Shown here piece after piece: positions 23,154 to 30,412 of a stretch of 33,312 nucleotides of DNA. Where the stretch lies: assembly GCA_002503205.1 (NCBI GenBank), contig DARE01000013.1, positions 1 to 33,312 on the forward strand, in the 5' to 3' direction. The translations under genes were made by a program, and so were the position numbers. Origin of the DNA: Thermoplasmatales archaeon UBA447. Its GTDB lineage: Archaea; Thermoplasmatota; Thermoplasmata; Thermoplasmatales; Thermoplasmataceae. Below the pieces are notes generated by a model, which did not search any database, was not told the origin of the DNA, and saw only the letters and a list, made by a program, of their open reading frames with translations. Numbering within the stretch: position 1 is the stretch's first letter; the number at the start of each line of letters is the position of its first letter.

Positions 23154-23633
23154 TTACTGATACTGAAGCAATTCCTCCCTTACGGCGGAAAGTTTTCTTG
23201 TCAGCTCAGACAGCTTGCCCTCATGCCCGTCCTTTTTGAATGTGAAGGCAAGCCACAGAATTGCAAGGAGCTCCCCACTGATGGATTCAAGCGTATCCCT
23301 TAGAATATTTCCATCTTCCAGATTGCTGAAGAGATCCAGATAAAGGAACTTCTCAGCGATTGAATCTGAGAATATCTTCTCCCTCAAAACCTCATTGAGA
23401 GACTGAAGTGTTGACACGTACTGCTTGCCCTTCTCGGTAAGGCTGTATACCTTTCTTGGCCCCAGCCTGCTGAATTTTATGTAGCCTTCACTAACAAGAT
23501 TTTTGAGTATTGGGGATATGGTCCCATTTGACTGTGGCCCGTTGAACTTGGCCAGATATTTGGATATTTTATATAAGGTGAGATTCTCAAAACTAAGAAG
23601 AATCAGTATCTTTGTAGCATTCTCCCTGATCAT
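23154..23633 (-). CDS. PadR-family winged-helix regulator
   Basis: A 159-aa transcription factor. The winged helix (about residues 5-75) reads ILILLSFENLTLYKISKYL, then GTISPILKNLVSEGYIKFS and the wing GPRKVYSLTEKGKQYV, characteristic of PadR. A C-terminal helical part of about 80 residues would form the dimer. A TATA-like TTTTAATAG (23656-23664) lies about 27 nt upstream of its ATG. Inverted repeats at 23679-23693 and 23693-23709 lie further upstream in the 146-nt gap to the divergent rhodanese gene. The likely targets are its own gene and that neighbour. Confidence 0.85.
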   Translation of the reverse strand: MIRENATKILILLSFENLTLYKISKYLAKFNGPQSNGTISPILKNLVSEGYIKFSRLGPRKVYSLTEKGKQYVSTLQSLNEVLREKIFSDSIAEKFLYLDLFSNLEDGNILRDTLESISGELLAILWLAFTFKKDGHEGKLSELTRKLSAVREELLQYQ

Positions 23634-23678
23634 CTGAATAAAGAATCGCAGTAAGCTATTAAAACAGTCATTTCAGGT

Positions 23679-23709
23679 TTTCATGTATTGAAATCCATGC
23701 ATTCTGGAT
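23679..23709. promoter_or_regulatory. Two inverted repeats in the padR/rhodanese divergent gap
   Basis: TTTCA-TGTAT-TGAAA (23679-23693) and ATCCA-N7-TGGAT (23693-23709) lie between the two divergent promoters. PadR proteins bind comparable spaced palindromes, so these are candidate operators. The short arms leave room for chance. Confidence 0.3.
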
Positions 23710-23744
23710 GTTCATTGCAGGATGCCGTTTCATTCTATGCTCTG

Positions 23745-23758
23745 AAAAATAATATATG
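23745..23758 (+). promoter_or_regulatory. TATA box of the rhodanese gene
   Basis: AAAAATAATATATG is centred about 29 nt upstream of the ATG at 23780. It would overlap the alternative ATG at 23756, which argues for the later start. Confidence 0.4.
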
Positions 23759-23779
23759 ATAAGTAGCAATGATTACGTC

Positions 23780-24121
23780 ATGCAGAGAACAGTTACACAT
23801 GCCAATCCAATTGATATTTTCACAATGATGGATGATGGAGAGGAAATGCTTCTTGTGGATGTGAGGGAAAATTCGGAATTCATCGGAGACCTTGGGCATA
23901 TTCCCTCCTCCATAAATGTTCCTCTTTCCGGCCTTGAAACATTTCTTAAAGAACACTCGGCTGAAAGAGGGAAGAAGCTGGTATTTGTATGTGCCACTGG
24001 TGATAGAAGCCTCTATGCATGCAACCTGGCACTTCAGTCTGGATTCACAAATCCGGTAAATATGCGGGGAGGTATGGTGCAATGGCATCTATCGGGTCTG
24101 GAGGTAGTAAATGACGAGTGA
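23780..24121 (+). CDS. Single-domain rhodanese sulfurtransferase
   Basis: A 113-aa single rhodanese domain. It has LLVDVRENSEFIGDLGHIP (the CH2A-like start), INVPLSG, and the active-site loop VCATGDRS, where Cys is the persulfide carrier in the six-residue CxxGxRS loop. It ends with GGMVQWHLSGL, typical of the family. The ATG at 23780 is preferred over one at 23756 because the TATA box spans 23745-23758. The gene overlaps the start of the glycerate kinase gene by 11 nt. It may deliver sulfur or detoxify sulfide/cyanide. A link to ThiI at 13 kb is possible but unproven. Confidence 0.85.
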   Translation: MQRTVTHANPIDIFTMMDDGEEMLLVDVRENSEFIGDLGHIPSSINVPLSGLETFLKEHSAERGKKLVFVCATGDRSLYACNLALQSGFTNPVNMRGGMVQWHLSGLEVVNDE

Positions 24122-25421
24122 GCCATCCCTGATCAAGAACAGGTCCTCCATTATGGGCACAGAGAAAAGGGAGACGCTTCTGTTATCCATTGAGAGTACA
24201 TTCTCCAAAATGGACCCTGCAAGGAGGGTGGAGGAGGCTGTGCATGAACACATTAAAGGCAATTCAGGTGGTGATATTTATGCCATTGGCTTCGGCAAAG
24301 CCTCTTTATCTATGTACATAGGACTCAGGCGTGCACTCACTGGAAAGATAAAAAAAGCCATGATAACAGTACCCGAGGGAATAGAACAGACAGACAGGTG
24401 GGTTGAACTGGAACTTCTTCATGGCACCCATCCGCGGGTATCAGAGAAATCATGCAGTTCGACAGGGAGAATACTTGATCTCATAAGAGGCCTTAAAAAG
24501 AGTGACATTCTCGTAACACTTATTTCCGGTGGGGGGTCCGCTCTTTTTGAGTATCCGGAGAATTGGATTACGGTGAATGAGATGGCGGACATTTCAGATT
24601 GCCTTATGGGGAATGGGGCCAATATAAAGGAGCTGAACGCAATCAGAATTGCCATGTCTCAGGTCAAGGGTGGCAAACTCCTCACAAAGACCGGCGCGGG
24701 AAAGATTTATGACTTCCTTATTTCGGATGTGCCGGGGGATGATCCGGCACTGATAGCTTCCGGCCCCCTTGTTCAACCTAAAATTGATAGGAAGCAGACT
24801 CTGGACATAATTGGAAGGTACATTGGCAATTGCCCGGGCCTTAAGAAAGTTTCCAGAAACTATTCATACTCTCCTATCCCTTCCTCGGAATGGGACAGGA
24901 TCCATACATCCATTATAGAAAGGAACTCTGATTTTATAGGGGCATTCATGGAAAAATTCACAGAGAATGGATTTCCTGCAATATCTATAGGAAGCGGTTT
25001 GAGTGGAAATGTTATCGAATTTTCTTCATGGATCGTTGAAAAGGCAAGGGAGATCTACAAAACTGAGAAAAAGCCTTTCTGGTTTGTTGGTGGAGGCGAA
25101 ACAACCTCCAGGATAGTTGGTAAGGGGAAAGGCGGGAGGAACTGTGAGCTGGCCCTGAGGGTAATGCAGAAATTCAGCAATGAGGAATTTCTGTTCTCCA
25201 GCATTGGCACCGATGGCATGGATGGAAACAGCGGAGCCATGGGGGGGATAGCTGATAATGACCTTAAGGATAAGGTCACGAACAATGAGATAGAGGATAG
25301 CCTTTCCAGGTCAGATTCTTTCTCACTGCTTGATAAGTATTCATCCGCCATAATAACAGGATTCACTGGCACAAATGTATCTGACATAATCATTGGCTAT
25401 TACGGAGGACCGAAACACTGA
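24111..25421 (+). CDS. Glycerate 2-kinase (MOFRL family)
   Basis: A 436-aa kinase of the MOFRL/GckA family, which phosphorylates D-glycerate to 2-phosphoglycerate. The family glycine motifs are present: AIGFGKAS (about 58-65), LISGGGSALFEYPEN (about 137-151), KGGRNCELAL and GTDGMDGNSGAMGG in the C-terminal MOFRL part. This enzyme closes the non-phosphorylative Entner-Doudoroff pathway in Thermoplasma and Picrophilus. The ATG at 24111 overlaps the rhodanese stop by 11 nt. A second ATG at 24153 would remove 14 residues that precede the homologous region and is also possible. TrmI follows with a 1-nt overlap. Confidence 0.9.
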   Translation: MTSEPSLIKNRSSIMGTEKRETLLLSIESTFSKMDPARRVEEAVHEHIKGNSGGDIYAIGFGKASLSMYIGLRRALTGKIKKAMITVPEGIEQTDRWVELELLHGTHPRVSEKSCSSTGRILDLIRGLKKSDILVTLISGGGSALFEYPENWITVNEMADISDCLMGNGANIKELNAIRIAMSQVKGGKLLTKTGAGKIYDFLISDVPGDDPALIASGPLVQPKIDRKQTLDIIGRYIGNCPGLKKVSRNYSYSPIPSSEWDRIHTSIIERNSDFIGAFMEKFTENGFPAISIGSGLSGNVIEFSSWIVEKAREIYKTEKKPFWFVGGGETTSRIVGKGKGGRNCELALRVMQKFSNEEFLFSSIGTDGMDGNSGAMGGIADNDLKDKVTNNEIEDSLSRSDSFSLLDKYSSAIITGFTGTNVSDIIIGYYGGPKH

Positions 25422-26176
25422 TGGTGCTTTTCTCCCTGCTCTCAGGAAGCGGATCGGCCGGATCTTACGATACTGAGTCTAAGAAAATAGAGCTGAACGG
25501 CAGGACAATTGGCACATCCCCATCCTTCGTTCTTGAGCCTGGTGACATAATAAGGGTTAAAGGGGAGGAGCTTGTCGTCACACCATTCACCACACTCAGA
25601 ATGGGTGATATGGTAAAAAGAAGAACCCAGATCATCCAGCCATGGGATGCAGCTTATTCAATGAAGGTCCTCTCTCTGAAACCTGGCATGAGGGTTCTGG
25701 AATCAGGTGGAGGTTCAGGAGCAATGAGCTCTCATATCCTGGACACAATCGGAGATTCTGGCTTCCTCGTTACGGTGGAGGAAAACAGCTCAAATTGTGA
25801 TGGGCTCATCTCTTTGCGTAAATTTCTCAAAAGGGAGAAGAACTGGGAAATTGTGAATTCCAGGATCGAGGATTTCAGCTCAGGGGAGAAGTTCGATGCA
25901 GCAATGCTCGACCTACCTGAACCATGGCTGGCAGTTGAGTCAATGAAGAAAATCCTGAAACCTGGCGCCATATTCTGCACGTACCTTCCAACGTTCAATC
26001 AGGTGGAAAAGGCACATACCACATTTGCTAAATCCGGTTTCTACGTGCTTGAATGCAGCGAGATTCTGAGGAGGCGCATACTTGTCCGTGAAGGGGCAAC
26101 AAGGCCGGATAACGACATTATAGGGCATACCGCCTTTCTTTCATTCTTTGTAAGGTGCAGTGGGCTTCGTTACTGA
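25421..26176 (+). CDS. trmI: tRNA (adenine-N1) methyltransferase TrmI
   Basis: A 251-aa SAM-dependent methyltransferase that makes m1A58 (in some archaea also m1A57) in the tRNA T-loop. Diagnostic are the RRTQIIQPWDAAY segment (the RRTQI box), motif I VLESGGGSGAMSSHIL, MLDLPEPWLAVE with the LDLPEPW core, and the C-terminal HTAFLSFF that replaces the usual HTGYLTFARK. The N-terminal beta domain of about 70 residues (KKIELNGRTIGT) is normal. It overlaps the glycerate kinase stop by one base (TGATG), and the zinc-finger membrane gene overlaps its end if the latter uses its GTG start. Confidence 0.92.
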   Translation: MVLFSLLSGSGSAGSYDTESKKIELNGRTIGTSPSFVLEPGDIIRVKGEELVVTPFTTLRMGDMVKRRTQIIQPWDAAYSMKVLSLKPGMRVLESGGGSGAMSSHILDTIGDSGFLVTVEENSSNCDGLISLRKFLKREKNWEIVNSRIEDFSSGEKFDAAMLDLPEPWLAVESMKKILKPGAIFCTYLPTFNQVEKAHTTFAKSGFYVLECSEILRRRILVREGATRPDNDIIGHTAFLSFFVRCSGLRY

Positions 26177-26549
26177 ACAATCATTTATACCAGCAAGGCA
26201 TGTTAAAATATTGGCTACTGAGGAAGTTGTTTGTGAAAGATGTGGCGGAACTGGTACAGTCATAACATCTGATCACAAGGATGTCTGCCCCGAATGCATG
26301 GGGCTTGGTATGCTCACCATGGAGAAGACAGAGGAACCTCTGAGCAAAAGCAAACATTCTATCAAAGTCTTTGTGGAATGGGTTATAGGAGCACTGATCG
26401 TGTTCTATGGAATCTTCTTTTATCTGCTGATCGTCTATCACCTTGACCCGACGGAAATGATCATAATACTTCTAGTTGGACATACTGTTGCTTTCGGATC
26501 CATTGTGCTGTATCTTCTTCTCGGATCAGTGTACAGGGCAACCGGGTGA
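26160..26549 (+). CDS. Membrane-bound DnaJ-type zinc-finger protein
   Basis: A protein of 129 aa from the GTG at 26160. It has one DnaJ-type zinc-binding pair, CERCGGTGTV (Cys25, Cys28) and CPECMGLGML (Cys43, Cys46), then a linker and two transmembrane segments (about 70-94 and 100-123). There is no J domain, so it is not a canonical chaperone partner. The true start may be the TTG at 26211, because a TATA box TTTATAC at 26184-26190 lies about 24 nt before it. That would give 112 aa beginning four residues before the first zinc Cys region. The GTG start overlaps trmI by 17 nt. Function unknown. Confidence 0.75.
   Translation: MGFVTEQSFIPARHVKILATEEVVCERCGGTGTVITSDHKDVCPECMGLGMLTMEKTEEPLSKSKHSIKVFVEWVIGALIVFYGIFFYLLIVYHLDPTEMIIILLVGHTVAFGSIVLYLLLGSVYRATG
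26184..26190 (+). promoter_or_regulatory. TATA box inside the 5' part of the zinc-finger gene
   Basis: TTTATAC is centred about 24 nt before the in-frame TTG at 26211, which would give a leaderless transcript starting there. Confidence 0.4.
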
Positions 26550-26620
26550 AGCCTGCAGCGCATTTTATGCTAAGTTCTGTTCCGTTTAATTTCTGCAGGA
26601 AACCCTCGGGAAAGGCAGAT

Positions 26621-26633
26621 TTTAATATATAAA
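26621..26633 (+). promoter_or_regulatory. TATA box of the epimerase/GHMP-kinase operon
   Basis: TTTAATATATAAA is centred about 26 nt before the ATG at 26652. The ATG at 26637 lies too close to the box to be translated from this promoter. Confidence 0.5.
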
Positions 26634-26651
26634 GATATGATATTAGGAGGA

Positions 26652-27563
26652 ATGAAAGGTAAAAAGGTTATAGTTACTGGCGGGGCTGGTTTCATTGGCT
26701 CCAACCTTGTCCAATCACTTGTTGAAAATAATGAGGTTCTCGTAGTGGACAATCTTCACACGGGATCGATTGATAATCTGAAGGAATTTGAAGGTGACAA
26801 TCTTACATTTCTGCAGAAGGATGCCAGGGATTTTGAAAGCATAGATTTTGAGGCTGATGTTGTTTTTCATCTGGGGTTCTATTCTGCTTCCCCCATGTAC
26901 AGGGAAAACCCGATGCTGGTTTCTGAGGTAATAGCGGGCATGACTTCCGTACTTGAATATGCCAGGGAACATGGAAGCAGCGTGGTCTTCTCATCAACAT
27001 CATCAATATACAATGGCGTGAAACCCCCTCACAGAGAGGACATCATTCCAGGCGTAACCGATCTTTATACTGAGGCAAGAATAGCCTGTGAAAGGCTTTC
27101 TCAACTCTACTGGCAGTTATATGGTGTAAATACATCGGCAATGAGATTCTTCTCTGTATACGGTTATCATGAAAAGGCGAAGGGTGGATATGCCAATCTT
27201 GCCACTCAATTTCTATGGGATATACGTGCTGGAAGGAATCCCATTATCTATGGGGATGGAGAACAGCGAAGGGATTTTGTCTTTGCAACAGATGTCTGTG
27301 ATGCCCTTGTTAAGGCATCTGAGCACAAAGGCTTTGATGTGTTCAACGTAGGATATGGAAAGAACTTCAGCCTGAATCAGCTTCTCCAGAAACTGAATTC
27401 AATACTTGGAACAGATGTTAAGGCAAAGTACATAGAAATGCCTGTAAAGAACTACGTGATGGAGACACTGGCTGATGTGAGCAAGGCTGAAAGAATTCTC
27501 AATTTCCGGGCAGGGATAGATCTGGACAGAGGACTCAAGCTACTCGCTGATTACTACAGATGA
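26652..27563 (+). CDS. Extended SDR, nucleotide-sugar epimerase/dehydratase-like
   Basis: A 303-aa NAD(P)-dependent extended short-chain dehydrogenase, like UDP-sugar 4-epimerases and dehydratases. The dinucleotide site is GGAGFIGS (10-17), VVDNLHTG follows (31-38), and SSTSSIY (114-120) holds the catalytic Ser/Thr. The active-site Tyr139 lies in LYTEARIACERL, where Arg143 stands in place of the usual Lys of YxxxK. RFFSVYG and YGDGEQRRDFVFATDV are typical of sugar-nucleotide enzymes. I chose the ATG at 26652 from TATA spacing over the ATG at 26637. The GHMP kinase gene begins 1 nt after its stop. Confidence 0.85.
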   Translation: MKGKKVIVTGGAGFIGSNLVQSLVENNEVLVVDNLHTGSIDNLKEFEGDNLTFLQKDARDFESIDFEADVVFHLGFYSASPMYRENPMLVSEVIAGMTSVLEYAREHGSSVVFSSTSSIYNGVKPPHREDIIPGVTDLYTEARIACERLSQLYWQLYGVNTSAMRFFSVYGYHEKAKGGYANLATQFLWDIRAGRNPIIYGDGEQRRDFVFATDVCDALVKASEHKGFDVFNVGYGKNFSLNQLLQKLNSILGTDVKAKYIEMPVKNYVMETLADVSKAERILNFRAGIDLDRGLKLLADYYR

Positions 27564-27564
27564 T

Positions 27565-28557
27565 ATGATGAAGACAAGAATGATAATGTCCCGGACACCC
27601 CTCAGGATCAGCTTCACAGGTGGGGGGACTGATATTCCTGAATATTACAGGAGGGGAAAAAACGGGGCCGTCCTTTCTTCATCCATAAACAAATACATTT
27701 ATGTGGCTGTGAACAAGAAATTCGACCACAGGATAAGAGTGAGTTATTCGACAACAGAGATTGTAGATTCTGTTGATGAGATCCTGCATCCTTCTGTCAG
27801 GGAGGCACTGAAGCTTCTAGAAATTGATGGCGGAATTGAGATAGTCAGCATTTCTGACATACCATCCAGGGGAACCGGGCTGGGATCCAGCAGCACATTT
27901 CTTGTTGGGCTTCTTAACGCACTCCATGCATACAGGGGAGAGCATGCTTCACCAGGAGAGCTGGCTCGAGAGGCAGTGCAGATCGAAAGGGAGATCCTGA
28001 AGGAGCCTGGAGGAAAACAGGATCAGTACATGGCTGCATACGGTGGAGTGCAGTTTATGGAGTTCAATCCTGATGAGAGTGTATCCGTTAACCATGTCAT
28101 AATGAATGAGAACACCAGGGCAGCAATAGAATCCTGGCTTCTTCTTCTCTATACAGGCAAAGAGAGAAGTTCCTCAGACATTCACGAAAAGCAGTCATCC
28201 AATGTTGAAAAAACAGAGAAAATGTATGACAGGATGAGGGAGATAACCTATGAAGCTCTGAAGAAAATTGGCCAGTCAGACATGGTGGGCCTTGGAGAAT
28301 GCCTCCATGAAAACTGGATGCTTAAGAAGAATCTTGCTGATGGGATATCATCCAACTGGATAGACTCCATTTACGAAAGGGCAAGGGATATGGGAGCCAT
28401 AGGGGGAAAGATTATCGGAGCTGGAGGAGGAGGTTTTCTGCTGCTTCTTGCACCGCCAGAAACGCATCCTGAAATAGTCTCGGAATTCCCTGAACTCAGG
28501 CATGAACCCTTCAGGATTGAATACTCAGGCAGTAAGATCATATTTGTTGGTGACTAG
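27565..28557 (+). CDS. GHMP kinase, D-glycero-D-manno-heptose 7-phosphate kinase-like
   Basis: A 330-aa GHMP-family sugar kinase closest to HddA. The N-terminal motif is SRTPLRISFTGGGTD (9-23), the ATP-binding motif is PSRGTGLGSSS (100-110), the catalytic Asp is Asp153 in PGGKQDQY, and motif 3 is GGKIIGAGGGGFLL near residues 283-296. HddA makes heptose 1,7-bisphosphate for GDP-heptose. Other members phosphorylate fucose or unrelated sugars. It is translationally close to the epimerase (1-nt gap), so both should act on one activated sugar for glycans. No heptose isomerase or bisphosphatase is adjacent. The stop overlaps that of pdxA within a CTAG palindrome. Confidence 0.85.
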   Translation: MMKTRMIMSRTPLRISFTGGGTDIPEYYRRGKNGAVLSSSINKYIYVAVNKKFDHRIRVSYSTTEIVDSVDEILHPSVREALKLLEIDGGIEIVSISDIPSRGTGLGSSSTFLVGLLNALHAYRGEHASPGELAREAVQIEREILKEPGGKQDQYMAAYGGVQFMEFNPDESVSVNHVIMNENTRAAIESWLLLLYTGKERSSSDIHEKQSSNVEKTEKMYDRMREITYEALKKIGQSDMVGLGECLHENWMLKKNLADGISSNWIDSIYERARDMGAIGGKIIGAGGGGFLLLLAPPETHPEIVSEFPELRHEPFRIEYSGSKIIFVGD

Positions 28558-29522
28558 GAAGTTCCGCCGAAGATCCTGCTGTAGTTTTCCCTGTATATTT
28601 CAGAAAGCTGAAGGCATTTCTTTATCGCCACTGTCATGCTCTCCTCATTCGCAATACCTCTGCCGGCAATATCATATGCAGTTCCATGATCAACGGAGGT
28701 TCTCAGGTAGGGGAGGCCAAGATTCATGCTGACTGTTCCATGGAAGTCAAGCATCTTCGCAGCTATGTGGCCCTGATCATGGTATGGTGAAACAACGAGA
28801 TCGAACTCCCCCTTTGATGCCCTGTAATAGACTGAATCTGCAGGAAATGGGCCCTCCACATTGATCCTGCTCTTCATCTTTACGATTGCAGGGGTGATGA
28901 TGCTCTTTTCTTCAATGCCAAGTATACCATTTTCTCCGGCATGGGGATTTATTGCAGCTACAGCAATTCTAGGCCTTTCAATTCCGATAAGATTCATGGA
29001 AATCTGAGCTTCCTCAAGCCCCTGTTCTATCATTTCTATATTCAGGGATTTAAGGGCCTTCATTAGTGACAAGTGCTTTGTAAGGAAAAAGATTCTCAGG
29101 TTGCCGGACTCAAACACGGTACTTATCCATTCAGAACCGGTTAGTGATTTGAGCATATCGGTGTGATCTATGAAGGATGAGCCTGCCATTTTAATCGATT
29201 CCTTATTGATGGGCGCAGTGCATATGCCTATCACGTCAGAATTTAATGCCATCTCAGAGGCAATTTCTATACTTTTTATGGCAATATTGCCACTTTCGGG
29301 CCCTGTCTTCCCAATGGGCGAGAGCGGGCCATCCACATCGCTCACTTTTATATCATCTGGAATTTCCTCAATATGCATGCCTGATGCAGCCCTCTCAAGA
29401 GCTCCTGTATTTCCGACAACGATAACCTGCTGTCTCAGCTCCGGATTTCTGATGAGGGATTTTAGAACAATTTCCGGTCCAATTCCAGATGGGTCACCCA
29501 TGGTGACAGCAATCAATGGCAT
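28554..29522 (-). CDS. PdxA-family 4-hydroxythreonine-4-phosphate dehydrogenase-like enzyme
   Basis: A 322-aa NAD-dependent oxidative decarboxylase of the PdxA family. Seen are GDPSGIGPEI (9-18), the substrate segment FIDHTDML with His120, and the three metal histidines known from E. coli PdxA: His150 (LTKHLSL), His194 (INPHAGE) and His248 (PYHDQGH). Archaea make PLP by the PdxS/PdxT route and lack the DXP-dependent one, so true PdxA activity is unlikely. The PdxA2 branch oxidises D-threonate or D-erythronate 4-phosphate. No matching kinase or PdxJ is nearby. It lies 22 nt after the 233-aa membrane gene and may be its operon partner. Confidence 0.87.
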   Translation of the reverse strand: MPLIAVTMGDPSGIGPEIVLKSLIRNPELRQQVIVVGNTGALERAASGMHIEEIPDDIKVSDVDGPLSPIGKTGPESGNIAIKSIEIASEMALNSDVIGICTAPINKESIKMAGSSFIDHTDMLKSLTGSEWISTVFESGNLRIFFLTKHLSLMKALKSLNIEMIEQGLEEAQISMNLIGIERPRIAVAAINPHAGENGILGIEEKSIITPAIVKMKSRINVEGPFPADSVYYRASKGEFDLVVSPYHDQGHIAAKMLDFHGTVSMNLGLPYLRTSVDHGTAYDIAGRGIANEESMTVAIKKCLQLSEIYRENYSRIFGGTS

Positions 29523-29544
29523 GATCTAGAAATGAATTCCATCA

Positions 29545-30246
29545 TTATGTCTGTTTGTTTTTACTGGAAGCATTTCTGTTTATCCTTCCTGAAAAAATGA
29601 GGAGGCTGATTAAGAGAAGGGCCAGTGAAAGCAGTATCACTGCCACTGAGCTGAGGAAAACCGATACCGGGACATCCACGAGTCTCCCTATTGATACTAT
29701 GTATTTTCCAACATTTATACCGAAGATAACGGTATTCGGAGAGTTCACGATATATACAGAGCCAACCCTCAAAAGGACAGAAACAAGAAGTACAATGCCT
29801 ATGCTTATGTGGAGTGCTCCCCTTATGAGCCTGTAAGAGAGTATATAATAGCAGAGCCCATAATTGACTATCAGGTATGGCACGAGCAGGCCAAACACCT
29901 CCTCGGAACTTATATTCTTGCCTGTGGTGTAATTGAAAAGTGATGATATCCCTGACGAAAGGTATCTCAGAAAAGAATTCTCCAGAGAGGTGAGGCCTGC
30001 GCTTATTATAACAAGGAGTACGATGTAAAGGGCAATTCCAAAGTATATGGTGCGCCTCTGCTTAACAGTAAAGAATTTTCTTCCAGCAATCAGAAGAATA
30101 ATGCCCACCGCAGCGAAGCCCAGCGACTCAGTGTTGGTATAGTTGCTGAGCTGAATTGCCGCACCTATGGCAAAAATTAGGAATGCCAGACCTGCAGCAA
30201 ATCTGTTCAGTGCATTGCTGTCAGAGGCGTGTTTATCTGAATTCAA
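29545..30246 (-). CDS. Polytopic membrane protein, 233 aa
   Basis: An unrecognised integral membrane protein with about six predicted spans and a short polar N terminus. It starts with TTG at 30246, with no ATG or GTG suitably placed. A TATA-like AATTATA (30271-30277 read on the minus strand) is about 28 nt upstream, giving a leaderless TTG start. An inverted repeat (GGAGAA and TTCTCC, 30253-30270) lies between the box and the start. A basic cytoplasmic-type loop (GRKFFTVKQRRTIY) separates the second and third spans. pdxA begins 22 nt after its stop. No family or substrate can be given. Confidence 0.7.
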   Translation of the reverse strand: MNSDKHASDSNALNRFAAGLAFLIFAIGAAIQLSNYTNTESLGFAAVGIILLIAGRKFFTVKQRRTIYFGIALYIVLLVIISAGLTSLENSFLRYLSSGISSLFNYTTGKNISSEEVFGLLVPYLIVNYGLCYYILSYRLIRGALHISIGIVLLVSVLLRVGSVYIVNSPNTVIFGINVGKYIVSIGRLVDVPVSVFLSSVAVILLSLALLLISLLIFSGRINRNASSKNKQT

Positions 30247-30252
30247 CCTTAA

Positions 30253-30270
30253 GGAGAAAAGATATTCTCC
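30253..30270. repeat. Inverted repeat GGAGAA-N6-TTCTCC at the 233-aa gene promoter
   Basis: Perfect 6-bp arms lie between the TATA box (30271-30277) and the TTG start at 30246. A repressor bound here would block initiation. An RNA role is unlikely if the transcript is leaderless. Confidence 0.35.
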
Positions 30271-30412
30271 TATAATTATTTGTAGCTGATAAATTCAAAA
30301 AAATATTAATAAGATAACCTTATAGGAAAATATAACCCAATGATTTGTGGTTCATTCTCCGAACCCTAGTGATTGTTTGGGCAGTCTCCTCCAAAATTTA
30401 AACGTGAATCTG

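Noticed and set aside
26552..26599. CCTGCAG and CTGCAGG as a possible hairpin after the zinc-finger gene
   Set aside because: CTGCAG is itself a palindrome, so two copies always look like an inverted repeat. The 34-nt loop and the lack of a T run argue against a terminator.
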